Source: Ianthella basta (lineage: Eukaryota; Porifera; Demospongiae; Verongiida; Ianthellidae). From it: a DNA stretch of 64,000 nt. The stretch lies in the NCBI GenBank assembly GCA_964019415.1, contig OZ025877.1, forward strand, positions 6,800,141 through 6,864,140, written 5' to 3'. Below, piece after piece: positions 16,526 to 26,807 of the stretch. Both the position numbers and the translations under genes were made by a program. Position 1 is the first letter of the stretch, and each line of letters starts with the position of its first letter. The notes under the pieces were generated by a model. The model did not search any database and was not told where the DNA came from. It saw nothing but the letters and a program-made list of their open reading frames with translations.

Positions 16526-19500
16526 ATGGGGGAGACAGTGGTGGAAGCCTTTCTGTCCGCCGCGAAGACCCACCCCGACTTCCCCGTCTTGAGATGGCTT
16601 GACGAACGATGTGAAGTGGTGGAGACTCGTACATATGCTAACCTCCTGCAGACCGCTCGGCAGACGGCGGAGACGTTGATAGCTAACGGCGCTCAGCCAG
16701 GAGACCGTGCCGTGCTGTGTCACTCCCCAGGACTGGAATTCATTTCAGCGTTCTTCGGCTGCCTCCTAGCCCGAGTCATTGCAGGTAACGCTTCACCGCC
16801 GACAGCAGTTTCAACCTCAGCAACACGGTTGTATTGCTGCCTGTCTCACTGGTAACGCCCCTCTCTCTCCCTCTCCGCTTCCTCTTGCCTGCTTCTCCTC
16901 TTTCCTCCTCTCCGCTTCCCTCCCCTCTGCTTCACCCGCCCTCCCTCCTCAACTCCCTCTCCTCTCCCTCAACTTCTCTCTTCCTCCACTCCTGACTTTA
17001 GTACCAGTGAGCCCACCCAGTCCCGCCAAGATGGAGTACGGAATGAAGAAGCTGACAGCTTTGATGAACGACTGCACCTGCAAATTCTTCCTTACTTGCA
17101 GAGAGGGGAAGAAAATGACGACAGCAGAAGTGTTTAGGTATGAATGCTGCATTCACAACAAGACTAGGTGGTTGTAACGCTAACTTTGACAACCCTCTCC
17201 TGCTCACAACACCACAGAAGCATGCACACGTCAACTTAGCACGATGTGTGTCCTCACCCCACTTTTAATGTGTACTGCCGCACTGCACAAGAAGCCATAG
17301 CTCAGTGCAGCAAATGCGAGTGTTGCTGTTTCAGTGCACTAGCTGTATATGTAATAGTAAATGCAGCACCACCCAAGAGGTGTCTGCGGGATTTAGAGCA
17401 CGAAGCTCGAGGTGCAAAGTGCCTGAGTGCTGAGTGGTCTGAATCCTCGCAGGCACGACTGGGCACCGTTTAAGTTTTATACAACCAAAACTGTTCTTTA
17501 ATCCAATCAAAATTGTTTCCCCTCTGTCATTGGCAACCAATGACGATGTGGGAAGCCCAATAGAAGAACTCCCTGATACCTGTAAGCCTTCTCATTGCTC
17601 TCTTTCGCCACCTGCCCTTAATCCTACTTTGTATGAAGGCCATCCAATGAGAACTGACTGAATAGTTCACAGGGACAGCACGTATTACAGCAAATATAAA
17701 ACTGTTGTGATGACAACATCTCCAAACCTCACGTGCACTCTGCCTGCAACGTACTATATGGGATTTATAAGCACAAGCACTCTGACCACCGCATTCATCT
17801 ATGGGATTTAGTCACTTGTGGAACTATCAGAATGCCTCTCTGAGATTTAGAATCATCATTTAGATGCATGTTACCATGGCAACAGGATGTGTATCACACA
17901 TAAGAGGTTATAAATCTCTACACAATTATTTCACAGTCATTTCAACAGTTCTTTGCTACAGTGGTTTGCAAGTTGCTTGTCAGTGTACAATATGGGAATA
18001 GCCTTTTCACATTACGTGATACTGGACACAGCAAATGTAACCAACCATGTGATTCAAAAAGCCTGTTCCTATTTGTACACTGACAAGCAACTCACACACG
18101 GCAGTGTGCAGTTAAATACATCAGACATTATACACTGTACTATACACAGTGGTAATTACGATGGTCTATGTACCATGGTGACACGAATGAAAGAGAACGT
18201 TTGAAACTACACAATCATGGTAAGGAAAGAAGGGGGGAAGGAAAAATGGCAGTGAACTGGACCAGCACCAGAAACCTCCAGATCTTAAGCCGACCCTTTA
18301 GCAGCTGGAGCACTGGTCACCACCAACAGCCACCGATCCATTCCCTCCTTATATCCCAATGTGGGCGGGCTCCATACAGAGCCTCCTTTGAAACTCCCAC
18401 ATCGGGCACTGACTAATCAGCGACTTTCTCGGAAATGCTAATTACGATAGTGTACATAGACCATAAACCAGGGAGTTTCAAAGGAGACTCTGGATGGAGC
18501 CTGCCCACATCGGTATATAAGGAGGGAATGGATCGGTGTCTATTGACGATGACCAGTGACCTGGCTGCTAAAGGGTTGGCTTAAGATCTGGAGGTTGCCG
18601 GTGCTGGTCCAGTTCACTGCCGTTTTTCCCCCCGCTCCCTTCTTTCCTTACCATGTGTAGTTTCAAACGTTGTCTTTATAAATGAAGTGAGGGCTTCTCA
18701 GCTGGCTCAGGCATCAGAAAGGGTTGGTTCTCCAATACCAGCTTCACAACAGGGTTGAAAACCTTGCTGACATTTCGACCAGATGCTCTGGTCTTCTTCA
18801 GGGCGAAGAAGACCAGAGCATCTGTCTTTATACACTATGGTGGTGACTCATTAGGAGAGTAACTATAACAACAACAAGTACTGTAAGTCTAGTGATGGTG
18901 TGTGTATGTGTACAGCGCCCACTCCAGTACATTATATACGTATTGTACACCCACAGGTCTGCAGTATCACACATGAATGTCCATGTGTTGAGTTCAGATG
19001 ACTTTGAGCAGAACAAGGTGGTTAGACAGGATGGAACACATGGAGAGGATCCTCCCAGTCCTGACACAGATGTGGTTGCCTTCCTCCAGTACACCTCTGG
19101 CTCCACAGGTTTGCCAAAGGGGGTGGTCATCACACATGGCAATTTGATGCACAACCTGTGCCATGTGAAGAAAGCCCGCAACAGTGGTCCATTTGGGTCT
19201 GAAGTTGAGGTGAGCTGGCTTCCACATTTTCACGACATGGGGCTCACCCTCAGCTACCTCTTCACCATCGTGTATGGAGCACAAGGCTATTTTATGAGCC
19301 CTCAGGCATTTGTTAGAGCCCCTTCTCTGTGGTTAAGAGCCCTGAGCACTTACCGTGGCACTCTCACTAGTGGACCCAATTTCGCTTTTGAACTGGTAAT
19401 GAAGAGAGGCCTCATTGATGACATCAACCTTAGTAGCCTCAAGCAAATACTCACCGGAGCTGAGCCCATCCACATTGAGACCATTGAGAAGTTTCAGCAA

Positions 19501-22500
19501 GCTCTTGCACCATTTGGGCTGGCCGATAATGTGTTTGTTGCTGGATATGGCCAGGCCGAGCATGTGGTGATTATCTCAGCAAGTACACCTAATCAGGAGC
19601 CTGTAGTGAAACAAGGGCTGATCTCCTGTGGGCCTCCGCTAGATGGCATTTCAATGAAGATTGTAGACCCCAACACAATGAAGGAACTACCTGAAGGTGA
19701 TGTTGGGGAGATATGGGTTACGAGCAGTGGCAGGGTACAGGGCTACTGGGGCAAGGAGGACCTGTCAGAGAAGACATTCCAAGCAGAAACAATCCCAAGT
19801 GATGGAGAAGGATATCTCAGAACAGGAGATTTGGGATACATGAATGATGGGGAAGTGTTCATTGCAGGACGATTGAAGGACATCATAATTGTCCACGGCC
19901 GTAATATTTACCCGAATGACATCGAATTCTTTCTGGAAGGTATGTTTGGCAGTCTCAGACCTGGTAGTACTGTTGCTTACCCAATAGAATCGGAGGCTAC
20001 AAAGGAGGAGCTGATTGGTATTGTTGCTGAAGTCCTCTTAGAAGAGGGTATGAACAAGGAGGAGCTGCACAAACTTGCCACTGACATGGCACAATCTGTG
20101 GTCATGCACTTTGAAGCTGAAGTGAGCTCTGTTGCTCTCACCAAGATAAAAACAGTTCCTAAAACCAGTTCTGGGAAGGTGCAAAGAAAGCAGACCAAAG
20201 CCAATCTGCAAGAAGGGACAATAATTCCCCTTTACAACTGGGACATCAGCTCTCTACAAACTAGCCAGCAGCCTAAGGCCCGAAGTATCACATCTTTAAC
20301 CCAACCCTCAATGGTTGATGTTGGAGTTGTCTTGTCGGAGGTGTTAGGCATGCAACTGGAAGAAGATACTGACTTCTGGGCTTTGGGGTGCACCTCTCTA
20401 AAGGCAGCAGAAATTAGCCAGACTATGAAGGAAAAGTATCAAGTTGAAATGGCAATTCACAGCCTCTATGCATGCAAGACGGTCTCAGACGTGTACCACC
20501 AACTTGTAGCATCAGACAGCCTTGCTCCCACTCCAGTCGTGGAGAGTGCCCCATCTGTGCAACGTACAGATGAAGGAATAGCGATCATTGGAATGGCATG
20601 CAGGTTCCCACAAGCGGACACACCAGAGGAATTTTGGAAGATGCTAATGGCAGGCATGGATGCATCTACAGTTGTCTCCATGCATGATCTGCAAGGCACT
20701 ACCATACGAGGATGCTTCACCAAGGCAGTTGACGTCTTTGACTATCGCTGGTTTGGAATGAGTGAAGAGAAAGCAAGCCAACTTGACCCCCAGCACTCAA
20801 TGTTGCTCCACACTGTGAATGACACCCTCATAAATGCTGGCTATGACACAACAACCCCAATAAAAAGCAACATGGGAGTCTTCATAGGGATGAGTGGCAA
20901 GAAGGGTGGCAATGAAGGAGGTGAACAAGGAGATTTTAATTCAGAAGCAACCTTGCCTGCAATGGCCGCAAGCATGATCTCCTACCACTTTGGTCTCACT
21001 GGGCCCTCTATCGCTGTTGATGTAGCATGTGCCTCATCTCTTACAGCTCTGCATCTGGCACGTAGTGCCATCCTTCTAGGTGAGTGTGAATCAGCCGTTG
21101 TTGCTGGTGTTAATGCTCTGCTAACGGCAGAAGGATTTCATGTGAGTGGGTTGTCAACAGATGAAAAGTGCAAACTGTTTGACAAGAATGGCACTGGCTA
21201 TGTCAGAGGGGAGGGATGTGGTGCAGTTCTCCTCAAACCTGTCTCCAAAGCACAGAAGGACGGCGATCGCATCCTAGCAGTGATTCGTGGGTCGGTGTGT
21301 AACCACAGTGGAAGCACAGCTCCAATGTTCAAAATGGCTTCTCCTTCCAGTCAGGTCAGTCTTCTGGAATTGGCCCTGTCAGCAGCTGGCCTTCAACCTG
21401 ACAATGTTGCCTTCATAGAAGCCCATGCATCTGGGAAGGCAATTGCAGATGTGATGGAAGCAGAATCAATAGCCACAGTATACAAAGACACAATGAGAAG
21501 AAAAGAGATGTATGTTAGTTCTGTAAAGGGCAATATTGGGCACTTGGAGGAGGGTGCAGGTGTGGCTAGTCTGATCAAAGCAGTACTCTCACTGCAGCAT
21601 TCAGTGCTTCCACCAACCATTAATGTAGAGTCCCCACATCCCATGTTGCCAAGCAGCATCACCATCCCAACAGGTCAAGCTAGGATCTTGGAGCACAATG
21701 AGCAATGTCCGCCCAACATGCTGGCTGCTGGGGTGACTGCCTTCAGTCTCGGAGGAGCAAGCGCACATGTACTGTTACAGCAGGGAAGCATGCTACCAAG
21801 TATGGCAAGGGTGGCTGTCGGGGTCATTGTATCACTGGAAACAGAAAACCTACCCTCAGTGCAGGCCTATGAGAACATCTTCAAAGACCTAACCATGCTC
21901 CCTGGATTTGGTTGTGGTGTGAGTGAGGTGTACAGTGAAGCTGTGAAGCTCTGTGGCATTGAGATGCAGAGAGTGGACACCTTCCCCCCAGTGCTGATGG
22001 AGTTCACCCTAATTCACTGCATCCTTCAATCGCTGAATGCAGTTGGCACTGAGTTCACTTTCTTTGCAGCAACCTGTCCAGTCTCTGAGCTTCTTGCTTC
22101 TGTTCATGCTGGATATCTTTCTCTCAGAGATGCACTGGCTATTCTACTTGCAAAGATGATGCCAGACATGAGAAACAAGGCATTTTCAGACACACTCACT
22201 CCTCTGCTCCCAAAATGCCTCCTGTACTCCCCTTCAAATGGCCATCTGTTGGAAGCAGGGAAGCCTAGCACGACCTACCTACCTATGCTGATTAAAGATG
22301 TATGGGAGCAGTCATCCCTTCGTGTAGCAGTGGAAGACATCTTCATGGCTACTGCTCATCTGAAGGCCCACACCATTGTCAGCATGGGAAGTGGAACACC
22401 TCACGATAGTGAAGATGGCATACATGCGTTTGGTTGCAACAACATGTCTTCCCTGCACAAATTCAAGCAAGCCTTAATGGAGCTACGTTCAGACTTTGAC

Positions 22501-23724
22501 CTGCAGGCCCGACTGATCAGGAGAAAGCCGTCAGAAACCACTCTCCTACCGCAAGTGTACAGCCGCTTTCCTCTGAGGTCTGCAATTGCTGGTCACACAA
22601 AGGATCCCTTCTCACCCGACTATCCTCCTTGCCCTCGAAGGAGGTCATCAAGCATTTACGGAGACTTGGCCATCCATGTTCTCTCTTATAGTTCCTCTGA
22701 GTCGTCCAACAACAGCATCACTGAGGCAACCATCAACATGAACAGTGTGGAGCGACTGATGCTGGCAGTAGAGATAGTGTGTCTATCTGCCCAGGAGATG
22801 TTGGACTTTGACCTTGTGAACAAGTCCATATCAGAGCATGAGGACTTGGAAGAAATGGGTCTGGAAGGAGATAGAGTGGATGAACTGATTCAGAAACTGA
22901 AAAACCGGACAGGTGTGGAGCTCAATCTGCAATCACTTCGAGGTAAATCAGCAACAGATTTGGCTAAAATGATTGTGACACAGCTCTATCCTGGAGTGGC
23001 AGTGAGGGATGATGTTCAGCCCACAACTCCAGATATGACTGAAGCAGTCGATGTCAAGGAAGTTATTGTCACCGCCCTTTACAACAAGGTGAAGACAAAG
23101 TACCCCACGTTGCCTCCCATTGAGATGGCACGATCCTGCAATGTGTATGGCCTTGGAATAAAATCAGACTTCCTGACAGAATTGACAATGTATGTGCGTG
23201 AAAAGTATCATTATGTGCTGTCCTTTGGAAGGCTGCATCAGCTGGGAACACTGGAGCTGATTGCGGAGACAGTTGCACAAGATATGGAGCAACGAAGGCA
23301 GTCAATATACCCTGTGCTTACAAAGCCTGGCTATTGCACTGATCCACCCATGCAGAAGATTCTGCAAGCATCTCCGCAAGACCTTCAGAAGATCCACAAC
23401 TTCACCATCACCAACACAGACGTTGGTCAGATCCGTTTCCTTGGCTACAGCGACCTCACAGGAATTGATCTAAACTCCACTGTTCTCATTGACGCTGGGG
23501 AAGTTACTGTTTACCCGCCTACAATGGACCTCCCGCCTCTCGGAAATGGCCTCAACAAACCGGCTCTTATTACCTTCTACAACATCCACCCAAGGAAGCT
23601 AACACCTGAGGGCTACGAACGTATGGAGAGACGACTGAAGAAGAACTGCGAAGAGAAAGGACTGTGTTTCATTGCTTATGACCAAGTCAGTGGTGATTTC
23701 GTCTTCAAAGTGGCCGGATTCTGA
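16526..23724 (+). CDS. FAAL-ACP-KS hybrid synthase with C-terminal NUP98-type domain
   Basis: Three exons (16526-16784, 17002-17137, 18957-23724) encode 1,720 aa. Residues 1 to about 570 are a fatty-acyl-AMP ligase: YTSGSTGLPKG (about 176), VSWLPHFHDMGL, GYGQAEH, YLRTGDLGY, HGRNIYPNDIE and SSGKVQR with the A10 Lys. A carrier domain follows with a Ser candidate in LGCTSLKAAEI (about 610). The ketosynthase (about 670-1070) has DVACASSL with the active Cys, EAHASGK and KGNIGHLE with both His. An acyltransferase-like remnant (about 1130-1200, CPVSELLASVHAGYLSLRDA) lacks GHSxGE. Two further carrier-like helical parts follow (about 1393-1476, no Ser in place; about 1499-1573, GLGIKSDFL). Residues about 1580-1720 (YPVLTKPGYCTDPPM ... 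GDFVFKVAGF) are a NUP98/Nup145N autopeptidase-like domain ending exactly at the cleavage position. It probably activates a fatty acid as the adenylate, loads it on the carrier and may extend it. The 4.77-kb uninterrupted exon 3 is unlike its neighbours. No release domain is seen. Confidence 0.9.
18190..18675. mobile_element. ~486-bp foldback element with ~200-bp arms
   Basis: In intron 2 of the synthase gene, the segment from AAGAGAACGTTTGAAACTAC (18190) to about 18400 is repeated in inverse orientation from about 18470 to 18675. It includes CAGTGAACTGGACCAGCACC against GGTGCTGGTCCAGTTCACTG and the TTTAGCAGC / GCTGCTAAA part. The short loop contains ATTACGATAGTGTACATAG. A transcript would form a very long hairpin. 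There is no coding capacity. Confidence 0.85.
18690..18838 (-). mobile_element. element C with hammerhead-like core, copy 1
   Basis: TCAGAAAGGGTTGGTTCTCC... is followed by ACATTTCGACCAGATGCTCT and its inverse. On the minus strand it reads CTGAAGA, A, then a GACCAGA/TCTGGTC hairpin, then GAAATGTC. A near-identical copy lies at 38488-38691. Confidence 0.6.
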
Positions 23725-24355
23725 GTACAACCAAATCAACATTAGACTTTAATTATGTCACATTAGTATTTCAATTTGGCTCACTGAACACAGCTGTGAT
23801 TAAATCCAATTCTAGAACGGGAAAACTCATGCAATCATTGCATAATGTACACATTATCATTTTCTGACAAAGAGTTTGCAATTGTTCACATTTCATTCTT
23901 AGTGTACTGTAGCCAGGGTGCATTGATCTTGTAAGAAATAAGTACTGGTTTGAATTTGGACACATTTTCACTAACTTTAAGTTCAAACTCCACATAACGG
24001 TTAATTAACATTGTTGATATCTGCTGTAACAAGATAAATCACAGTTGTCCAAACTTTGGGTGATTTTGCAGCTGTTTCTTGTACAAAAGTATACATTGTA
24101 ATGGGTACAAATTGGTACAAGAAACAGCTGCAAATGACCCCAGAGTTTGAACAGCTGCTACATAGGATTAAATGGGTTATGACCAATAGTGTTTGGTACA
24201 AGTCGGACAGTCCAATAACAATCAGGGGCACATTAACACTACGGCAATAGGATTATGGACATAGGCACATACAGCAAAGTACACAATGCTATACAAATAA
24301 ATGCACATAAATACTATACATAAATGGTGTGCACAGTGATTGTTGCCATGGATAC
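23725..24355. other. intergenic AT-rich stretch with an inverted repeat
   Basis: No exon was supported, though a short last exon of PSTK may hide here. At 24046-24160 an inverted repeat (GCAGCTGTTTCTTGTAC at about 24070 and its inverse at about 24115) forms a foldback of about 110 bp, likely a small MITE. Confidence 0.6.
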
Positions 24356-25104
24356 CTTCTGCTGTGAATCATCAGCGAGGGGTGGTATGGGGTTCATTTG
24401 GGCCTTTCGGATAAGCAGCATCACATTTGGTCTACAGGTAGAACAGCATGCAGTATTCCGCAGTGTGACACGTGTGAGAGGAGGACCATAGTAACCTATC
24501 ATCCAAACTGAGTCATGCTACAAACTCACAAGCATTTAAAGGTGTGCTGGGAGGGGAGCATGTGTGTGTATGCTTGTGTGTGTGTGCGTGTGTGTGTGTG
24601 TGAGTGTGTTTTAATTCAGACTCTGTATAATATAATGCGCATGGGGTAATAAGATGAATGTGCATGTACAACAACCACACACACACGCTGTCATGCTGTG
24701 CTGCTATGCCATATTCAACAAGTCACTCAGTACATGAAACACTGACACTGTACGATGTAGTATCTTCACACTAACAGGAAGGTTTTTGGGAGGTCTCCAC
24801 TTCCGCTTTCCAGTATAATGCTGTTTGCTTCCCACCAGTTGTCCTTAGGGTTGGGTAGTTCAGCTGTCTCATGCATTCTCTTTACAGTGTCTTGTGGAAC
24901 AGGTAGACCACGCTCTACGTTCCTTCTCAGTGCTTCATTGATGCTGCACACAACATACACAATGGCTAACCCAAAACCACCTACAGAAGTATAGTGAGTG
25001 AAGTATAGAGCATAGTTTACCACACATAAAAACACACGTATACACACACACACACGCATGCACTCACGCACGCACACACACACACACACACAGACGCACA
25101 CACA

Positions 25105-25157
<53 letters not shown>

Positions 25158-25191
25158 ACGCACGCACAAACACGCACACACACACACGCAC

Positions 25192-25248
<57 letters not shown>

Positions 25249-26206
25249 CTAGTTTTCGCTCACACTCTCTGGCAATGTGCAGGTACTCATGTCGTATACT
25301 TGAATAGATCATGTTGTCATCCAGTATTACTGTCTGCGGCCAATCACATTCAAACCTGCATGACCACCAAAGGGAAGCCAACAACGCACAAGTGGCTATC
25401 TACATGTACGCAAACTAGTAAGACCGATGCATGTCCTGACCTTTCCAGTTCTCATTAGATAACCCCCCCTCCCATGACAAGCACTGTACACACTTAAATT
25501 CAAAGGCCAACTTATGGTATACATTGCCATGTATTCAGTAATAATTGAAATAATGTATAAAGCTTGTAATTTTGCACCATTTGAACAATTAAGGAGAGCA
25601 TGTATGTGTACATGACGATCAGCTGCTAGTGAGCTACTAGCAGAGTATGGTTACCACAGAGATGTGGTCCCTCCAAACAACCTCACAGTGCTGCTACACA
25701 CACCTTCCATCCCCATGCAGTCTTCCCTTCCCTTCTACTTCCAGACAGTCCAGAAACCTTGTCCAGTCAGAGGCACAAAGCGTAGTCGGTTCAGCGACGG
25801 CCTGGCATTCCCTACTGCCTATGGCTGAACTGTTCAATTTGCAGAACCTCCTTAAGCATGCATTGATCGTCCTCCTCTCCTCCTTCATAACAAACGGGTT
25901 ACTTCTGCCCTCAGCGGACTGGGGAAAGCAAGAGAGAAGCAGGTCTAGGTTATCCTAACGACGGAGGGGGCAATCTTCTGTGCGGTCCGTAACAACAAGC
26001 GTAATACATGTACTTACGCGCGAGTCGTCATCAGAGAACAGCCTCGCGTCCTGGGGATACAACCTGTCAAAGGACAAAGAGACGAACGCACACGGAGAGT
26101 CGGCCTTCGAGGCAGCACTGGCGAGTATTTCCTTCACCAGGTACGTCTTCCCGCACGCTGGAGGACCGCATACTAGCAGCAACACGCCACACGGGCCATC
26201 CACCAT
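24356..26206 (-). CDS. PSTK: PSTK, L-seryl-tRNA(Sec) kinase
   Basis: Five exons on the minus strand: 26206-26018, 25918-25758, 25355-25264, 24980-24776 and 24431-24356, giving 241 aa in frame. The last exon ends at a GTATCC donor, so a C-terminal exon is missing. PSTK phosphorylates Ser on tRNA(Sec), the step before SepSecS makes selenocysteinyl-tRNA. The P-loop is CGPPACGKTYL (residues 14-24), followed by the FVSLSFDRLYP strand. The second exon gives KEERRTINACLRRFC. TVILDDNMIYSSIRHEYLHI is the family's LDDNxYYxSMRYE lid segment. GFGLAIVYVVCSINEALRRN and PNPKDNWWEANSI match the family's LEKPNPxxNxWExN. Exon 2's 3' border (AG|GTTTCT) and exon 4's (CCT|GTTAGT) are weak donors chosen for phase. 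A CA tract fills intron 3. Confidence 0.85.
25064..25244 (-). repeat. (CA)n tract (TG on coding strand) in PSTK intron 3
   Basis: About 180 bases of interrupted CA repeat on the plus strand. It begins about 19 nt after the exon 3 donor when read in gene direction. Confidence 0.96.
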
Positions 26207-26807
26207 ATCCCTTTTAAATGCGAGCAGGATCCAGGGAGGGGAATCCCCCTTTTGCAACTACACTCGTGCACTCATCTCTGTTGACTTTTTGCCAGTTGTT
26301 CATGCAGCTACAGTGGGCAGAAGGCAAAGTGCCCATGCGTTGTTGCATGGTATACTTAATACCATGTACAGTATATTCAATCATGCAAATGGGTTTGCTT
26401 AATGCAGAGGTGTTTGTAGCTAGCAGAAGTTCCAAGTGATTGTAGTGGAGGACAGACACTGGTCCCGTCCTGGCTGGCTAGAAGCACCAATGCAGAGACT
26501 GTTATCTAAAGAGCATAATTAGACTCGTGCTACAAACATTATTCATTTAAATTGGTGAATTACAGTTACAAAATTCATGACTTTTACTGAAAATAAGCCA
26601 TACTACCACAATAAACACATAATACAGTAAATGGTATCAAGTGAAATAAAAGCACTACCCACATCAATCAACTGTAACAAAATATTCTGCAGGCTACCTC
26701 TACTTGAAAAAGCACACTAAATAATCACAATCACACTAATTTGTGGATCAAACCAGACATTAAACTCCACTGTATAGTAAAATCAAATACAGTTAAATTC
26801 CCTTTTG
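26207..26807. other. spacer between PSTK and the BTB-Kelch gene
   Basis: AT-rich and without supported exons. It likely holds the PSTK promoter (right of 26206) and the 3' UTR of the BTB-Kelch gene (left of 26808). Confidence 0.5.

Noticed and set aside
24046..24250. A plus-strand frame TKVYIVMGTNWYKKQLQMTP as a transposase fragment
   Set aside because: It is produced by the inverted repeat at 24046-24160 and shows no transposase motif.
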